Shown here piece after piece: positions 35,483 through 48,019 of a stretch of DNA of 64,000 bases; the stretch's first letter is position 1; each line of letters begins with the position of its first letter. Under the pieces are notes generated by a model. The model saw only the letters and a program-made list of their open reading frames with translations. It did not search any database and was not told the DNA's origin. Source of the stretch: Phragmites australis (lineage: Eukaryota > Streptophyta > Magnoliopsida > Poales > Poaceae); NCBI RefSeq assembly GCF_958298935.1, contig NC_084933.1, forward strand, positions 11,143,001 through 11,207,000, given 5' to 3'. Position numbers and translations under genes: made by a program.

Positions 35483-36400
35483 ACATTAATATCTAATTTG
35501 GTTAAATCGACAAGACACTTTCAGAGGTACGATGGACTCTTGTTCCAAAATTAATAATTTGAAAATGATCAGGCTTTTGTTGGAGAGCTTTTGCAATGTG
35601 TAACTTCTTTGTGCACCCTTCGTTTGCCATGTCCACAAGCTTGCCACCATAGTCGCCGTCGTTCACGAGCACAGGCTAGTTATGCTCGCCGCCGTTCGTG
35701 AGCACAAACTCCCCATCGCCTGCAAGCCGTGCTCGCCGCCATCAGCTCCTGTACGCACTGCCGTCCACGGGCACCGCGGGAATTGATGCCGCTGCCACTT
35801 CTCCTGAAGCTCAGATGTGAAAGCCCCTGTCTCGCATTTGAAGGTTTTTGAATGGAAGTTGAAAGCTCTCGACTTGGAAGCTTTTGTGTATCAATTGAAA
35901 GCTCCTTGTTCGAATGTTGGAAGTTTTTCCATCGAATTGATAGTCTTTTGTCTCAAACTGAAAATTCTTTTGTCTGAATTGGAAGTTTTTCCACTTGAAT
36001 CGAAAGCTTTTGACCTCGAATGAGCCTTGTTCTTCGAATCAAAAGTTTTTCTTTTGTCATCAATTGAAAGCTAATAACTGCAACTCAGTAGTATTTTGCG
36101 CCAATTTGAAAGTTTTGTGAGAAGGGGAGGAAGGGGATGAGCGGAACACCAGCATCGCGAGTTTTAGGCTGGAGGTGGATAACAAGGGGGTGGGTGAGGA
36201 GGACGGGATCATTTGATGTACGGCACAATCGTTGATATATAGGGTCTAGACTTGAATGTTAGCCGCTGACCTATGGGGTCGATGCTCGCATGTCAATAGT
36301 ATGCAGTAGACGTGTAGTACGTCAAAGGATCCCAACTAGGTGAGAAAGGGGATAGGAGGAGGAAGGAATGCCACGTGGTGGGAGGTGGAGATGGTCTTGA
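35477..36400. other. Intergenic with degenerate repeats
   Basis: 35640-35800 repeats the words GCTCGCCGCC and GTTC(A/G)(C/T)GAGCACA about 50 bp apart. From 35815 to 36060 a degenerate array of GAATTGAAAGCTTTTG-like units recurs every 25-35 bp. The weak open frame 35817-36023 is made by this array. Confidence 0.5.
35815..36065 (+). repeat. Array of GAATTGAAAGCTTTTG-like units
   Basis: Seven or more imperfect units, for example GAATGGAAGTTGAAAGCTCT, CAATTGAAAGCTCCTTG, GAATTGGAAGTTTTTCC and GAATCGAAAGCTTTTGACC. Spacing varies, so the array is old or patchy. Confidence 0.55.
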
Positions 36401-37085
36401 GTCCTATTTGTCAGAGGAGAAGAGTGAGGAGGATGGATGAGCCGACATGTGATGCAAGAAGAGGCAAGGAAACGGGCCGTGAGGTAGGAATATAGAGGGT
36501 AACCTCACAATAGATATACCCAAAATACACTGCAAGGCCCACCTCCTTGGAGAAATATAAGGGGCACCCATTACCCTTGCCTATACCCAAACCCATACTA
36601 TTTTGGGTAGGGTATGAGGCTATAGACAATGATACATTACCAATGGGTTTTAGCGTATGGAGAGGGTAATATCCACTTGCCCATATTATATTAATCATAA
36701 TGAATAAATTAATAAGTTTATTATTTAAACTTTCTAACTCACATTTGCACCATAAAATTATCACAAAATCGATTAAATTTTATTAGATGTGATTAGTTTT
36801 GTGGAGAATTTGGGCATATTTGTGTGCCCAGTGGATAAGTGGGCCCACATCCTTGTATTTAAACCTATGTTAAAGTTCGATATTTTAAATTGGTAAAGAC
36901 TAGTTTCCGAGCATGCGGGAGTTGGCTCTTCGGCCCGCACGCTTGTGACAGCCGCACGATCTAACCATCCCCAGCACATCCACCCGATGCACCCCTTCCA
37001 TCACTCGATCCCCTTTCCCTCACTCTCTCTCTCTCTCTAGGCAACGAAATCCTAGGGTTTGGGTGCTAGCTAGCCGTCCCTAGGC
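36401..37085. other. Repeat remnant with GGGTATGGGTA-type motifs
   Basis: The stretch 36480-36700 has repeated GGGTA(T/G)GG / CCCATACC words. 36820-36890 reads GTGGGCCCACATCCTTGTAT, close to 48140-48160. A similar pair occurs around 48100-48345, so both may come from one hAT-like family. No ends were found. Confidence 0.35.
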
Positions 37086-39985
37086 ATGGATCTATTGGAT
37101 TCGGCCAGGCGGTTGAGAAGGCGTGACTCCCGCACTTCTCCCCATGCCGATGGCGACCCCAATTCATCCTCGTCTAGCTCAAATGCTGTGCCCCATCCAA
37201 CCACTTCGGAGCATGAGGAATAGAGGATGGCGAGGAGAGCTGAGGTGGTCGTAGAAGGATAGCGGAAGGAGGCTTGGCGGTAACTAGAGAATAGATAGAG
37301 GTGCTACGTTTTTGCACCCAGATTTGCTCCACTCTGAAATTGCATCTATTTGCTCTATTTTTTCATTTTTGGTGCATCCATTTCACCTTCCCTTCTTGAT
37401 GATCCCATGGTTCCCCAAAATATTTTGACTAGTATCTCAACGAATAACCACAAGGGTTCAATTGTTTCAGCTGGTAATAATCTGAAAAATCCTTCATCTA
37501 TTCTGCTTGATGAATTTTATATTGATGTGAAGCATGGTGAGAAGGTGAGGGCGAAAAGTCTAGCTGCTGCTCCTAGTGTTTTGCCAAGCAAGTTGATATT
37601 TAAAGGAATTAATCTACTCGAGAGAGAAGAAAAGAGGAAATCAAGAAAATATATTTGTATTGGCTCCATGCAGATTGAGGTTGAGGATGAGGTCCCAAGT
37701 TGATGTGCTAGGCGGCATGGTTCAGAATCTAATCGGTCAGGATTATTTTTGCTAGCTTGATTTGCACAGTGGCTGCATTATTTTATTACTTCTTATGTGA
37801 GTCTAATTAGTCGAGTCCGCTCTGTATACGTAATCTGGTCTAGTTGATGTGACCATGTCTGCTCAAATAACTGCAGCTATTGTATCTAGTGATGCTCTAA
37901 AAATTGATAAAGCGGCATTTATTGTTTCCAAAGAAGTGCCAGTTATTGTTTCTAAAAATCCTTGCATGGTTTCAAAAATTGCAACTGCTACCATCACTCA
38001 AGATAATGTTCCAATAGTGGTCTCTACTATTTTTGAAATTTCTTGTAAGGATCTAAGTAAATCTTTCTTTCAGCTTGGTGCCACCTCTGATTTATTGAAG
38101 CAATAGATGACGAAGGGAGAAAGCATACATACTACAAAGAAGGTTGAGATCCTCCCTGCAGCAAAGGAGTTGTTCGAGGTCCTTGCCGGACATGGATAGA
38201 GATGAAGGTGGTCTTACAGCATCGTTATGATTCCCCAATTGTGAAGATTGTCTGTGAAAAGAAGGTAGTTGCTGATGGCCAAGATTTTCCACGCATCACA
38301 GAACAGGCTATGAATTCATGGAGTGCATCTATTATTGGAGATGTTTGCTTTAACGACCTTCAACAGCAAGGTGTTGCAACCAAACATGAAGTAAAGAAGC
38401 ATGTTGTCTTGGCTGATAATTTTGCTCCTCCCAAAATGCAACTTATAGAAGTGTTACTAGAAAGACCAAGAAAGTGAAAGAACAAGCTCCTAAAGATGCC
38501 TTCAATTCTTTGCTCCAGAAGGTTGTGCACGAGAACACTATAAGTGATGAAATTTCTTCTACACCAGGGCTGCATGGTGATGCTCATAATGAACCTAAAA
38601 CTGATGATGTTGACGATGTTCCAAAAGGCTTATCTTTGATGTCTCAAGGAATACAGCGTGATGGTACCATTGCTAATATGAAGGGGCAGCACTAAAATAT
38701 TTTCCAAACAGAGTGCAAAATTCAAGAAAAAGGTATGCAAATTAATTATTGATGGTGGAAGTTTTACAAATGCAATTAGTTTTGATTTGGTGTATGCATT
38801 ATCTTTGTCTACGTAAAGTCTTCCTCAATCGTGTTATATGCAATGGTTGAATGAAACGGGCACGCTGAAAATTACACACAAGGTGCGAGTTAATTTTTCT
38901 GTTGGGAATTATGTTGATAAGGTGGACTGTGATGTTGTGACCACGAATGCATGCCATTTGTTGTTAGGGAGACCATGGTAATTTGATGTTGATGCAACAC
39001 ATGGAAGTCAATCCAGCATTTATTCTTTTATGCACAAGGGTGTATGACATGTGCTGAAATCGATGACGAACAGTACTATTAAGACTGAGGTGTTCCCTAC
39101 TGTGAGTTAGAAGAAAGAGCCACCGAACGATATCCCAAAGCCGAGGACGACTTTGCTTCAACAGGGAGAGAATGATGTGACTATGTCTGCTCAAATAACT
39201 GCAGCTATTGTATCTAGTGATGCTCTAAAAATTGATAAAGATGCAGTTAGTGTTTCCAAAGATGTGCTAGTTATTGTTTCTGAAAATCCTTGCATGGTTT
39301 CAAAAATTGCAGCTGATACTGTCACTCAAGATATTCCAACAGCGGCCTCTACTATTTCTTAAATTTCTTGTAAGGATTCGAGTAAATCTTCCTTTCAGCT
39401 TGGTGCCACCTTTGATTTATTGAAGCAACAGATGACGAAGGGAGAAAGTATACATACTGCAAAAAAGGTTGAGATCCTCCCTGCAACAAAGGAGTCCAAG
39501 AATACCTCAAAACTGAGGGTGGCTTTGTTTAAAGAAGGGGAGGATGATGAGCCCATGGCTCTCCAAAATATTTCAACTAGTATCTCAGCGAATAACTATA
39601 AGGGTTCAATTATTTCAGCTAGTAATAATCTGAAAAATCCTTCGTCTATTCTGCTTGGTGAACTTTATATTGATGTGAAGCATGGAGAGACGGTAAAGGA
39701 GAAAAATCTAGCTATTGCTCCCAGTGTTTTGCTAAGCAAGTTGATATTTAAAGGAATTAATTTGCTGGAGAGAGAAGAGAAGAGGAAACCAAGAAAATAT
39801 ATTTGTATTGACTCCATGTAGGTTGAGGTCAAGGAGGAGGCCCCAAGTTGATGTGCTAGGCGGATTGGTTCAGAATCTAATCGTCCAGGATTATTTTTGC
39901 TATCTTGATTTGCATAGTGGTCGCATTATTTTATTACTTCTTATGTGAGTCTAATTAGTTGAGTCCGTTCTGTATACGTAATTCA
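37086..39985 (+). pseudogene. Rearranged gypsy gag/protease remnant
   Basis: At 38730-39060 the plus strand reads CKLIIDGGSFTNAISF, VRVNFSVGNYVDKVDCDVV and CHLLLGRPW in order. This is the aspartic protease of a plant gypsy element, with active site IDGGS and the LLGRPW end. The upstream gag-like part and a block of about 430 bp (A) and 320 bp (B) occur twice in the order A (37410-37833), B (37845-38160), protease region, B' (39172-39500), A' (39540-39985). The B open frames (37849-38106 and 39153-39362) are near-copies. Stops break all parts. The first stretch 37086-37230 (MDLLDSARRLRRRDSRTSP) may be a separate N-terminal fragment. Confidence 0.6.
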
Positions 39986-41220
39986 ATCTGGTTCATGGTG
40001 CCTGCGTGCACTTGTGTTGGACTCAAACTGGTGTCTGCATGCACAAGAGATGGGTGAGTCATGTTTTGCTGGTTATGGTCGAGTCTAACTTCATCGTGCT
40101 GGTCGAGTCCGAGCTTGGTTCAGGTCGAGTCTAGGGCCTGCGTGCCATATATGTTTAGGGCTGGCGCCCTTTCTAATCAGATTTGGATTATCGTGTATTT
40201 CTGGTTAAGGGTTTCCTTTGAAGAACAGATAAGATGACGATCCCCATCTTGAGTACTCTGTTGATCCTTCATTGGATTGTTTAAGTGCATGATCAGGCTT
40301 TTGTGTCCTGGGTATGTTGCTTGATTCCTGCAAAATCCAATCTCTCTGATCATGGCATCTATTGGTGCACGGGTGGAGAGTTTCATCTAGGGTTTTGGAC
40401 TGCAAATTCTGTAAGTCGATCCCTTCATCTATCTTTGCTACTGTTGGTGTTGATATATCTTGGTGCATGTGGATGCTAGTATAAATCAATTTGATAGTAG
40501 TGTTTGCTCTTGTGCTTGTGGCTGCTAGGGTTTATTGCTTGCTATCCAATTGGGACAAAATTTAGAGATTACTTGTGTTTATCATTTAGTACTATGAGAT
40601 ATTAGGACAAATTTGAGCATTGCAGGTGTGTGCTTATCACTTCTTCTCTAATATGCATCTCTCTCTATCTCGTTTTGCTACAAAACCTATCCAATCCCAA
40701 ATCCATTGATGTGGTAATCGTTTTTGGATTTTGCTAGATCCGGTAGAGCAGAGAATAGTAGAGCTGACGTTCACATATAGGAGTGCATTGAGGATGGTGA
40801 GGCAAAAGGTGGGGCAACAATATGATTTCAGCGAGGAGTTGCTCAATCATGGTATTTTTTCTATGTGTGCATAGTTCATCTGATGGTGTTTTGAGGTTGT
40901 TTTTTTGTCATGATGTGTGATTAGTTGCTTGTGTTTTAATTTTCTTAGGTTTCCAACAATTAATTCATGAGGGAGTTAAGATGGGAGAGAGGTGAGCTCC
41001 TGAGATCTGCCAGTGTTCAGTTCTACTGACCTCATTTTGATGCTTTTTTTTTGACGTGGTGTTTTGATTCTGATGTTAATGTGCATGACAAGTTGGATAG
41101 AAAAAAGGAGTTCTGAGCTCCAATGATTTAGGCGAAAAGCAGAGTTGTTAATGTGAGTTTGGACATGGTTTCTTTTAGTGTTTGATTGTGCCATTGTTTC
41201 CTCCAATGCAGGATGGTGAT
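39986..41220. other. Flank and possible exons of a dead gene
   Basis: 40010-40150 has repeated GGTCGAGTC(T/C) words like a gypsy LTR end. A possible exon at about 40738-40850 reads RIVELTFTYRSALRMVRQKV and QQYDFSEELLNHG without a stop. A second exon border, CCTCCAATGCAG followed by GATGGTGAT, lies at 41202-41220, directly at the solo LTR insertion point. I do not recognise the protein. Confidence 0.35.
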
Positions 41221-44212
41221 TGTCACATCCCAAATTCTTAATCACGCATTTAAGTAAAATCATGCTTCTTACGCATTATGCTTAATTTTTTGTAATGGTA
41301 ATTTGGAACACTAATGCACTTCGTTAAAGGTCAATTGGATGAGAGAACGAAATTTGGGAGAGAAAAGAGTTAAATTCGCAACCAAAACGGACTTCTTTCT
41401 CTAACACGTGGGCTCCACACCTCACCCACTCCCTCTCTCAAGTGGGAAACACCCCACCTACCATCTCTCCCTCCTCCTCTCACTCCTCATGTCCCCACCC
41501 GAGCTGCAGCAGCAGCAACTCCCTCTCTTACTCTCCCACTCAAGCTCACTCTCTCTTTTCTCCCAAAATCCGAGTTCAAGTGGAGGATTCAAGGTATGCA
41601 TGTGGTACCATTGCATTATCTAGCTCATGAACTACTCATCTATCCAATCCATTTTTGTTTTCGTGGAAGAATTGAGTAGTTCTTGAAGTTCTTGGTGTTC
41701 TTGAGCTTTTTGGAGCAAAAATGAAGTTTTGGTCGAAAATGAGCTCTAGAGTCGTGTTGCTAGTTGATGAGTAAGTTTCAGACCCCTTGGACTGTCCCTA
41801 ACATGCTCCCTTTAGGCTTGGAAAGGATCACAACTCGAATCAACCAAAAATCCACTCGAGAACAGCTTTTCTGGGCTGACCCGGATATTCCGGACTCATC
41901 CGGAGACTCCGGGTTCAGCAGAAATAGTCCGTTGAATTGTGTTCAAAATTGGTTAAGGTTTAGGGTGCAAGATTGGTTTAGAATCTTTAGATGGGGCATA
42001 TGCACGTTTGTGTAGCACATATTTGTAAAGTGATTCAAATCACCGGAGGAGAAAATTGTGAAGATCTCAAGTCTGTATCACTCGGATAATTCGGTCAAAC
42101 TCGGAGACTCCGGGTAGTTATGTTATCGTATATCCGAGAGCTTCGTTCGGAGCCTCACTCGGAGTGTCTGGCACATCCCGGATAGTCTGGACCAACCCGG
42201 AGGTTCCGGGTTAAGTTAGAGTAGTGGCTAACCGAGAGCTTTCACCGGAGGATGTCCCGAATACTCCGAAACCCGGATATTCCGAATTCACCCGGATACT
42301 CTGGGCCAGTCAAATAAAAAGTAGCAACCGAGTACCTCTTCCGGAGGTTCAGCCGAAGGTCCGAACCCGGATACTCTGAACGATTCCGGATACTCCGGAT
42401 GGCTGTTATTTTCTGGATTTCATTTGGATCATTTAGTATTGCATTGATTCGCATATCTTATACTTCTATCATGTTGTTGAGCTTTGTGGCATACCTTTTT
42501 AAACTTCATTCATACTCATTACATTGCACGCGTTGATCCTTTTTAGAGATCACCGATCCGTCGATCCCGAAGGCTGAGGGCGATCCCGATGCGCCCCACC
42601 TATTTGATCCAGTGCATCCAGGCAAGCAACTAAGCATATTGATCCATCTTGTGTAATTGGATAAGTCTAAAATTGATGAAATATGCTTATGTATGTATGC
42701 TTATTTAGTGAGTCAGTGTCGGGTACCAATGAGTAGAACCTATGCCGATTGCATTCTTCTACCTTGAATACTTGTGTATTTACATTCCTTGTAGCGTCAA
42801 TATCTAGGTATGAGTTTGACTTATATGCTTAGCCATGCTTAGGTCATTCGGTAGAAATCGAACGACGGCGCATTCCGTTGTTCGCGAGCATAGGACCTTC
42901 TTATGATTACATACACTTGTTGAGATTGAGATAGTTATATGAGTGGTGAGTATGAGACGAGGTGTGGGCGGTGCTAGGAGGCGTTTTGTCCTGTCCGGAT
43001 GTGGATTTCTCCTGGGTAAGCTGGTAGAGGAAACCAGGCACCGTAGACTGCTTTGCACCGGTTAAGCAGCGATCGTCGGTGTTGTTGGCTTTAGCACTTA
43101 CCTTACTCACCACATGTCGATCTAATGGTAAGGCGAGTCGAATACCTTAGCAGCTGTGGCTTTTTGGGTGTGGACATCAACGGTGTGAGCGGGCGGGCTT
43201 GTAGCGGTACTAGTTTGCTCCAGGAGTAGTTCTAGTACCGCCGCACCGAGCGATGCATGATCCAAACGGTTGGGGCTGGTTGGAAAAGGTTGTCACGAGT
43301 ACCCCTTATGTGCACTTTGGCCGGTGGCACAAGCTGAATGATCCTCGTGTCGTGTGGGTTGAGGAGTATCCCCTGTAGGGTGTATAAACAGTTCGAACTA
43401 CTGCACTCTCGGTCATGAGCATGCTTCTGTCCATCTGCATCGCTCGTAGAGTTTTGAGTATGGTTTTGTGGTTCGGTATGTGGTAGATGGTGATGTTGGT
43501 TCTTATTACTTATACATACACATGTTAGTTATAGTTACATTTGTTCAGTTGTAGTTGCAGAGTAGTTTTCAGAAGTTTTTGTTAAGTTTCAGTCGCTCAC
43601 ACATATGTCTAGGATGCTTAGTGCATATGTTTCACCTAATATGTGGCTCATCATTGCTAATGATCGATGTATAATCCTTGGAGTCGAGCTATGTATATGT
43701 GTTCTATATGGTTTAAATCTTGCGAGTACCTTCGTACTCATGCTTGCGCTTTCAGGTACTCCTGTTGTTGGGAAAGAGGCTGTTTTTGGCTACTTCGTGC
43801 CTGCCGATCTTGGTGGCGGGCAAGAGTAGTGTATCCTACTCTGAAGGTGGCATTTTTTAGACGATGCCTAAGGGCATGCGGTGCCGCTCTCTTTTGTTAT
43901 TTATAAGCTTAACTTTCCGCTGCGTAGTTCTTTTATGGTTAGGAGTTGAGGGGTTTTGCCTCCTCCTATCTCGCTTTGTTGTAAACTGTTGAAATCAGTT
44001 GCATGCTTAATCCTTGTAATATAAATATTTATTACTCGCTCTTTATTAAAATATATTGTGATGAACATGTTGGAAGGCATGTGTTTCAATCTTTGGATAC
44101 AAAACACGTGCCGGGACTACCGGAGCGATATTCTGTTTAATCGCTGAAGTCATGATCGTGTCAGTGATCGACTTAGTGATTAATTAAAATACTATTTAGA
44201 CGGTTCCCCACA
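41221..44212 (+). mobile_element. 3.0 kb solo LTR with target duplication GTGAT
   Basis: Begins TGTCACATCCC and ends GGTTCCCCACA, flanked by GTGAT at 41216-41220 and 44213-44217. No gag-pol is inside. The start word TGTxACATCCC and the 3 kb size resemble the other solo LTR at 29027, but the interiors differ by eye. The part 41870-42410 carries many CCCGGATACTCCGG-like half-palindromes. Confidence 0.85.
41870..42410 (+). repeat. Array of CCGGA(N)TCCGG-type imperfect palindromes
   Basis: At least eight words such as CCCGGATATTCCGGA, TCCGGAGACTCCGGG, CCGGAGGTTCCGGG and CCGGATACTCCGGA lie 20-60 bp apart within the solo LTR. Confidence 0.75.
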
Positions 44213-44217
44213 GTGAT

Positions 44218-46898
44218 CAAGTGATTATTGTGTTCGATGATGATGTTTTAGACATCATTTTTTAGTGTTTGATTTTGTCAGTTATTTTGGGAGGTGCCAC
44301 TGGTTATTCTATTCCACCGATGCAGAGAATTTTGTGGAGAGGTCCTTCGACTCTACATCTTCCAGCATCACCTCCCTCCACAAATAGATAACTGTTTGGT
44401 AATTCTAGTAATTCAAATAGTTAAATATATGAGTTTCTAGAAGCAAACTATATAAAATTAAAACAACAAATTGTTTTTGCAATTTTAAAGTGGAATAATC
44501 TATTTTACACAACACGAACAAACATAGGCACATCTTAGGTAAATTCATTCTTTTTACCCTGAAAATATAAGTCTGAAGCAACATATTTTAGGGCATTTGG
44601 CCTAAATTTATTAATAGAACTATTTTTAACTACTTACAATTTTTTTGTTAATGTGAGTTTGTTGGAAAGAGTTGATTTGAGATTTACCTTTTTAGCATGT
44701 TTCTCTGTTTGTCTTGATTAGGATGAAATGATGTTCTAGTATATGGTCTTCTTGCTGCTAGTGTTGATGTTCCATGTTTAGAATTTTTTGCATGTGTGAA
44801 ATGTGGAATGCATATATGCATATATGTACCCATCAAAGGACATTAGTTAGGCAAATGAACTTATGTAGTTTAAGATTTTATATTTACACTACAAAATAGA
44901 ACCGTTCTTTTCTTTTTTAGGCAATCTCATGCACATTAGTTACGCAAATGAACTTTTGTTTTTATTTCTTTTTAAGTTCAAAGCACTATGATCCACTTTC
45001 CTTTTCATGTCATGCATATGTAATTAGTGTACTATATAATAAGCATCATTACCCCACATTTCAAAAAAATGAGTTAGACTAGATATATAATGTGTTGCTG
45101 ATGTTTTTGAGTTTGTTTCTTTTGTTTTTTAGGTAATGGCGAGAAGAAATATGAAAAAAAAGAGAGAAGATGTTGCATCTACATCACACGGTCTTTCTGG
45201 GAAGTAGAAGCATTGGGTATGTACAAACTGATTCTTGATTCGTATTAACACTATTTGTTTAGCAAAATCATGTGGCTAGTTTTGTACTCCATTGGTTTTT
45301 TATGCAGACACGTGTCATGCCAAAGCCATTGAGGGCCATTTTTTGTTATATGTAAAGCAAGTTTGCTGAAATATGTAAGCATTTTTTTTCAGAATCAATA
45401 TGCAATTTCATTTATTCATTAAGCAGTTTAGTACCCCATGCTCTCATGTGTGCATGCTGATTCTGTAGTTTTATTATTTTGTATCAAATAAATGCAATTT
45501 AGTTTATTTCTACTATCCTTTTTTCAATTTAGTGTGCTTGAAATAGAGCTTCATCAGCTTTGCTGGTTAAGTTGTTTATAAACAATGTCACCCAAGCAGA
45601 AAAGATGATTGATGATGTTGGGTTTGAAGAGTTGCTAAAAAATAGGGACTGATACATTAGTACCTGATGTAAATAAGCGATTGATATTGATTTCTGATGA
45701 TGTATCCAGCCATATTGTCATGGAAAAAGTAGGCTGATTGGTAATGAAAAAATAGTTTATAGGATTATGGTCTTGCCAAAGTTTAATAAGTATATTGTAT
45801 GATTGTTCAGAAGCAATTCATTTATATATGACAAGCCTTTTATATGAATTTCATAAGCATATCATGCTTATCAATTATGCAGTTTATCTCCTTTTTTTTG
45901 CTTATTTATGTAACCTGTTGAACCTTTTTTCTTTGTTTAATTCATAAAAGAGGAAGCATCTAATGCTATTAGAAAATTATTCATTAGAATCACAGAGGTT
46001 ATGGTTAACTTCTTATGTATCAGAAAAATTCGGATTGTTTGCATCGTATCTACAAAATTCATATGCTACAAAATGGACTCTGCAAAGTCATATGCTACAA
46101 AATGCTTAATCCTTCATGCTACTTTTATTTTTTGCTAGTCCAAACTTGTACTTCCATGCAAGGTAACATCCACCTGTAAGGTGATTTTAGTGTTGAAAAC
46201 CTTTTTCTATGATATATATCATTTGTGTTTCAAACATGCATATTCTCTATTTCAGACAAGCTTATACTCTTTTCTTTTTCATATTTTTGCACTCAATGGA
46301 ATCAAAATGGCCAATTCATTGCTTAATGTCCATACATTTTAGGAAAGAAGAGCCAACTCATGTGGGATAAAGAAATATATAGAATTCTATCAGCTACACA
46401 GGACTGTAGTCATAATATGTGCTCATCTCTATGTGATTCGTGCACAAAATAAGATCATATGTTTTTTTACTTCAAATTCCATGTGATATGTGCACCTATA
46501 TGGTAGCAGAACTTCATGTGATGTGTTTAAGGCAAACATATTCTCAATGTTCATCAGTGATGCATTGCACTTGAGATGGAATCTTCTAATATTTTGCTAT
46601 TTCTAGAATAATGCAAATGATAAATCATGATTATATATAGAGAGAAATTTTTGTTGAGATGATATTTTTTGAGAAATTTTATGTTCAGATCTAGATTTCT
46701 CAAATAAATGGTCATATGTATAGGTAATATTTCTCAATTTTACCAGTCAATCCGTTTGATTCTGTGCACGCTCCCCGCGCGGAGGTGCCTAATCAGATAG
46801 GTGATCAAATTAGGAAAGACATTAATTAATATGTTTCCTATTCAAGTTGTGCAGGTGCAAAACTTTTAGCATGAACGTGCATGTATTAGCAAAATCTT
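44218..46898 (+). pseudogene. Exon fragments of a dead multi-exon gene
   Basis: Directly after the solo LTR the plus strand continues an exon (QVIIVFDDDVLD). Further exon-like pieces follow acceptor-like AGs: about 45136-45209 (MARRNMKKKREDVASTSHGL), 45308-45350 (TRVMPKPLRAIFCYM) and 45532-45700 (RASSALLVKLFINNVTQAEK, then MIDDVGFEELLK). The last resembles the helical region found before Ulp1-like protease domains in many transposon-associated grass genes. That is only a loose resemblance. Stops and AT-rich spacers show it is not functional. The rest of the stretch is AT-rich with nothing recognised. Confidence 0.35.
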
Positions 46899-47099
46899 TT
46901 TAAATTTGGGAAAAGTCCATTTACTACCCTAACAATCACGTTTATCCGATTTACGTCCTAGACAAACACTTTGACTCGGTTTACTGTTTCCAACTATTCG
47001 ATACTAGACATCTTACCCCCCCCCACCCCCACCCCAAACCGGTTTTGCAGGCGTGGCGGCTAATGTGGCCTAATACATGGCAGTGAGTCAGGAAAATTC

Positions 47100-47412
47100 T
47101 TTTTTTGTAATTTTCTTTTGCCACACACTGCACGACGGAGGCGGACTTGCCAAGGCCGCGGAGCACGCGCGCGAGCTGGATGGCGGAGATGATGTCGTTG
47201 CCATCAGCGTCGTACACCAGGAACGCATTGCGGAGGTCCTCCTCGACGGCGGCCGCGCCGGTGGTGTTGAGGACTGCGTCGCGCTCCCCCAAGCCGCCAC
47301 TCTCTCTCCCTCTCCCCTGTTCTTCTATATCACGCAAGAACAGAGCAAAAGCACAACACCGCCCGCCCAAGACCAAATCCAAGCCGCCACCCCCAAATCT
47401 TCTCTCTCCCAT
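47100..47412 (-). pseudogene. Captured calmodulin-like (EF-hand) gene fragment
   Basis: The minus-strand frame from 47412 includes EEDLRNAFLVYDADGNDIIS and AIQLARVLRGLGKSASVVQC. This is an EF-hand helix-loop-helix of the plant calmodulin-like (CML) family, which bind calcium as signalling sensors. The loop lies at 47176-47211. Position 12, normally Glu and needed for bidentate calcium binding, is Gln. After VVQC the frame runs into unrelated sequence, so the second EF-hand of the pair is absent. GC content is much higher than the AT-rich flanks, which agrees with capture from a GC-rich grass gene. A promoter or expression is not evident. Confidence 0.7.
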
Positions 47413-47479
47413 TAGAGCACCAACTCCACCGCAGCCTCTTCCTTTCTCTCACCAGCGCTGCGCAAATCCAGCACCGTAG

Positions 47480-47720
47480 ACCTATCTACTACTGAAGACC
47501 TGCGCTTGACACAGAACTGCGCGGAAAGAAGCAGCACAAATGAATAATCTTCGGAAGAAGCAAGAATCTCCGTGGACAGCACTCATCTCCGCAGCAGAAC
47601 AAATTAATAATCTTCAGAAGAAGCAGGGGGAGGAGGGTGGTCGCTTTCGCAGCTCGGCCAGCCCGGAGGCGAACCACCACCCGATAGTCGGACAGGCGGT
47701 CTGTGCAAGTGCAACGTCAG
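47480..47720 (+). other. Second GC-rich insert inside the Pack-MULE
   Basis: Between the EF-hand piece and the right inverted repeat lies GC-rich DNA with two copies of AATAATCTTC(G/A)GAAGAAGCA at 47541 and 47604. It may be part of another captured gene (5' UTR-like), but no protein is recognised. Confidence 0.35.
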
Positions 47721-48019
47721 AGACTCGGAAGCTGTGGTGGAAACTTTCCTCTGGTTCAAATCTCAGACTTAATACGAGTGCTCATATTTATAAAATATTT
47801 GTATATATTATTGATGTTTTGCAGTCAATATTGATATAAAAGCTATAAATTGTACTTCTTTCATCTAAAAAATTAGTCAACGTTAGTTGCCACATCAGCA
47901 AAACGCAAAACTGGTTATTAAATAGTTGGAGGCAGTAAATAGAGTCATGTTTTTATCTGAGGGTAAATCGGATAAATGTGATTGTTGGAGGAGTAAAATG
48001 AATATTTTCCTTTAAATTT

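Larger units (their letters stand above)
46908..48010. mobile_element. Pack-MULE-like element with 9-bp target duplication
   Basis: Long terminal inverted repeats of about 100-150 bp begin GGGAAAAGTCCATTTACT at 46908 and, on the complementary strand, GGAAAATATTCATTTTACTC at 48010. Both continue through CAATCAC(G/A)TTTATCCGATTTAC. The 9-bp word TTTAAATTT flanks both sides (46899-46907 and 48011-48019), as expected for Mutator-like elements. There is no transposase. The interior carries an EF-hand gene fragment and other GC-rich sequence, so it is a non-autonomous element that captured host exons. Confidence 0.8.
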
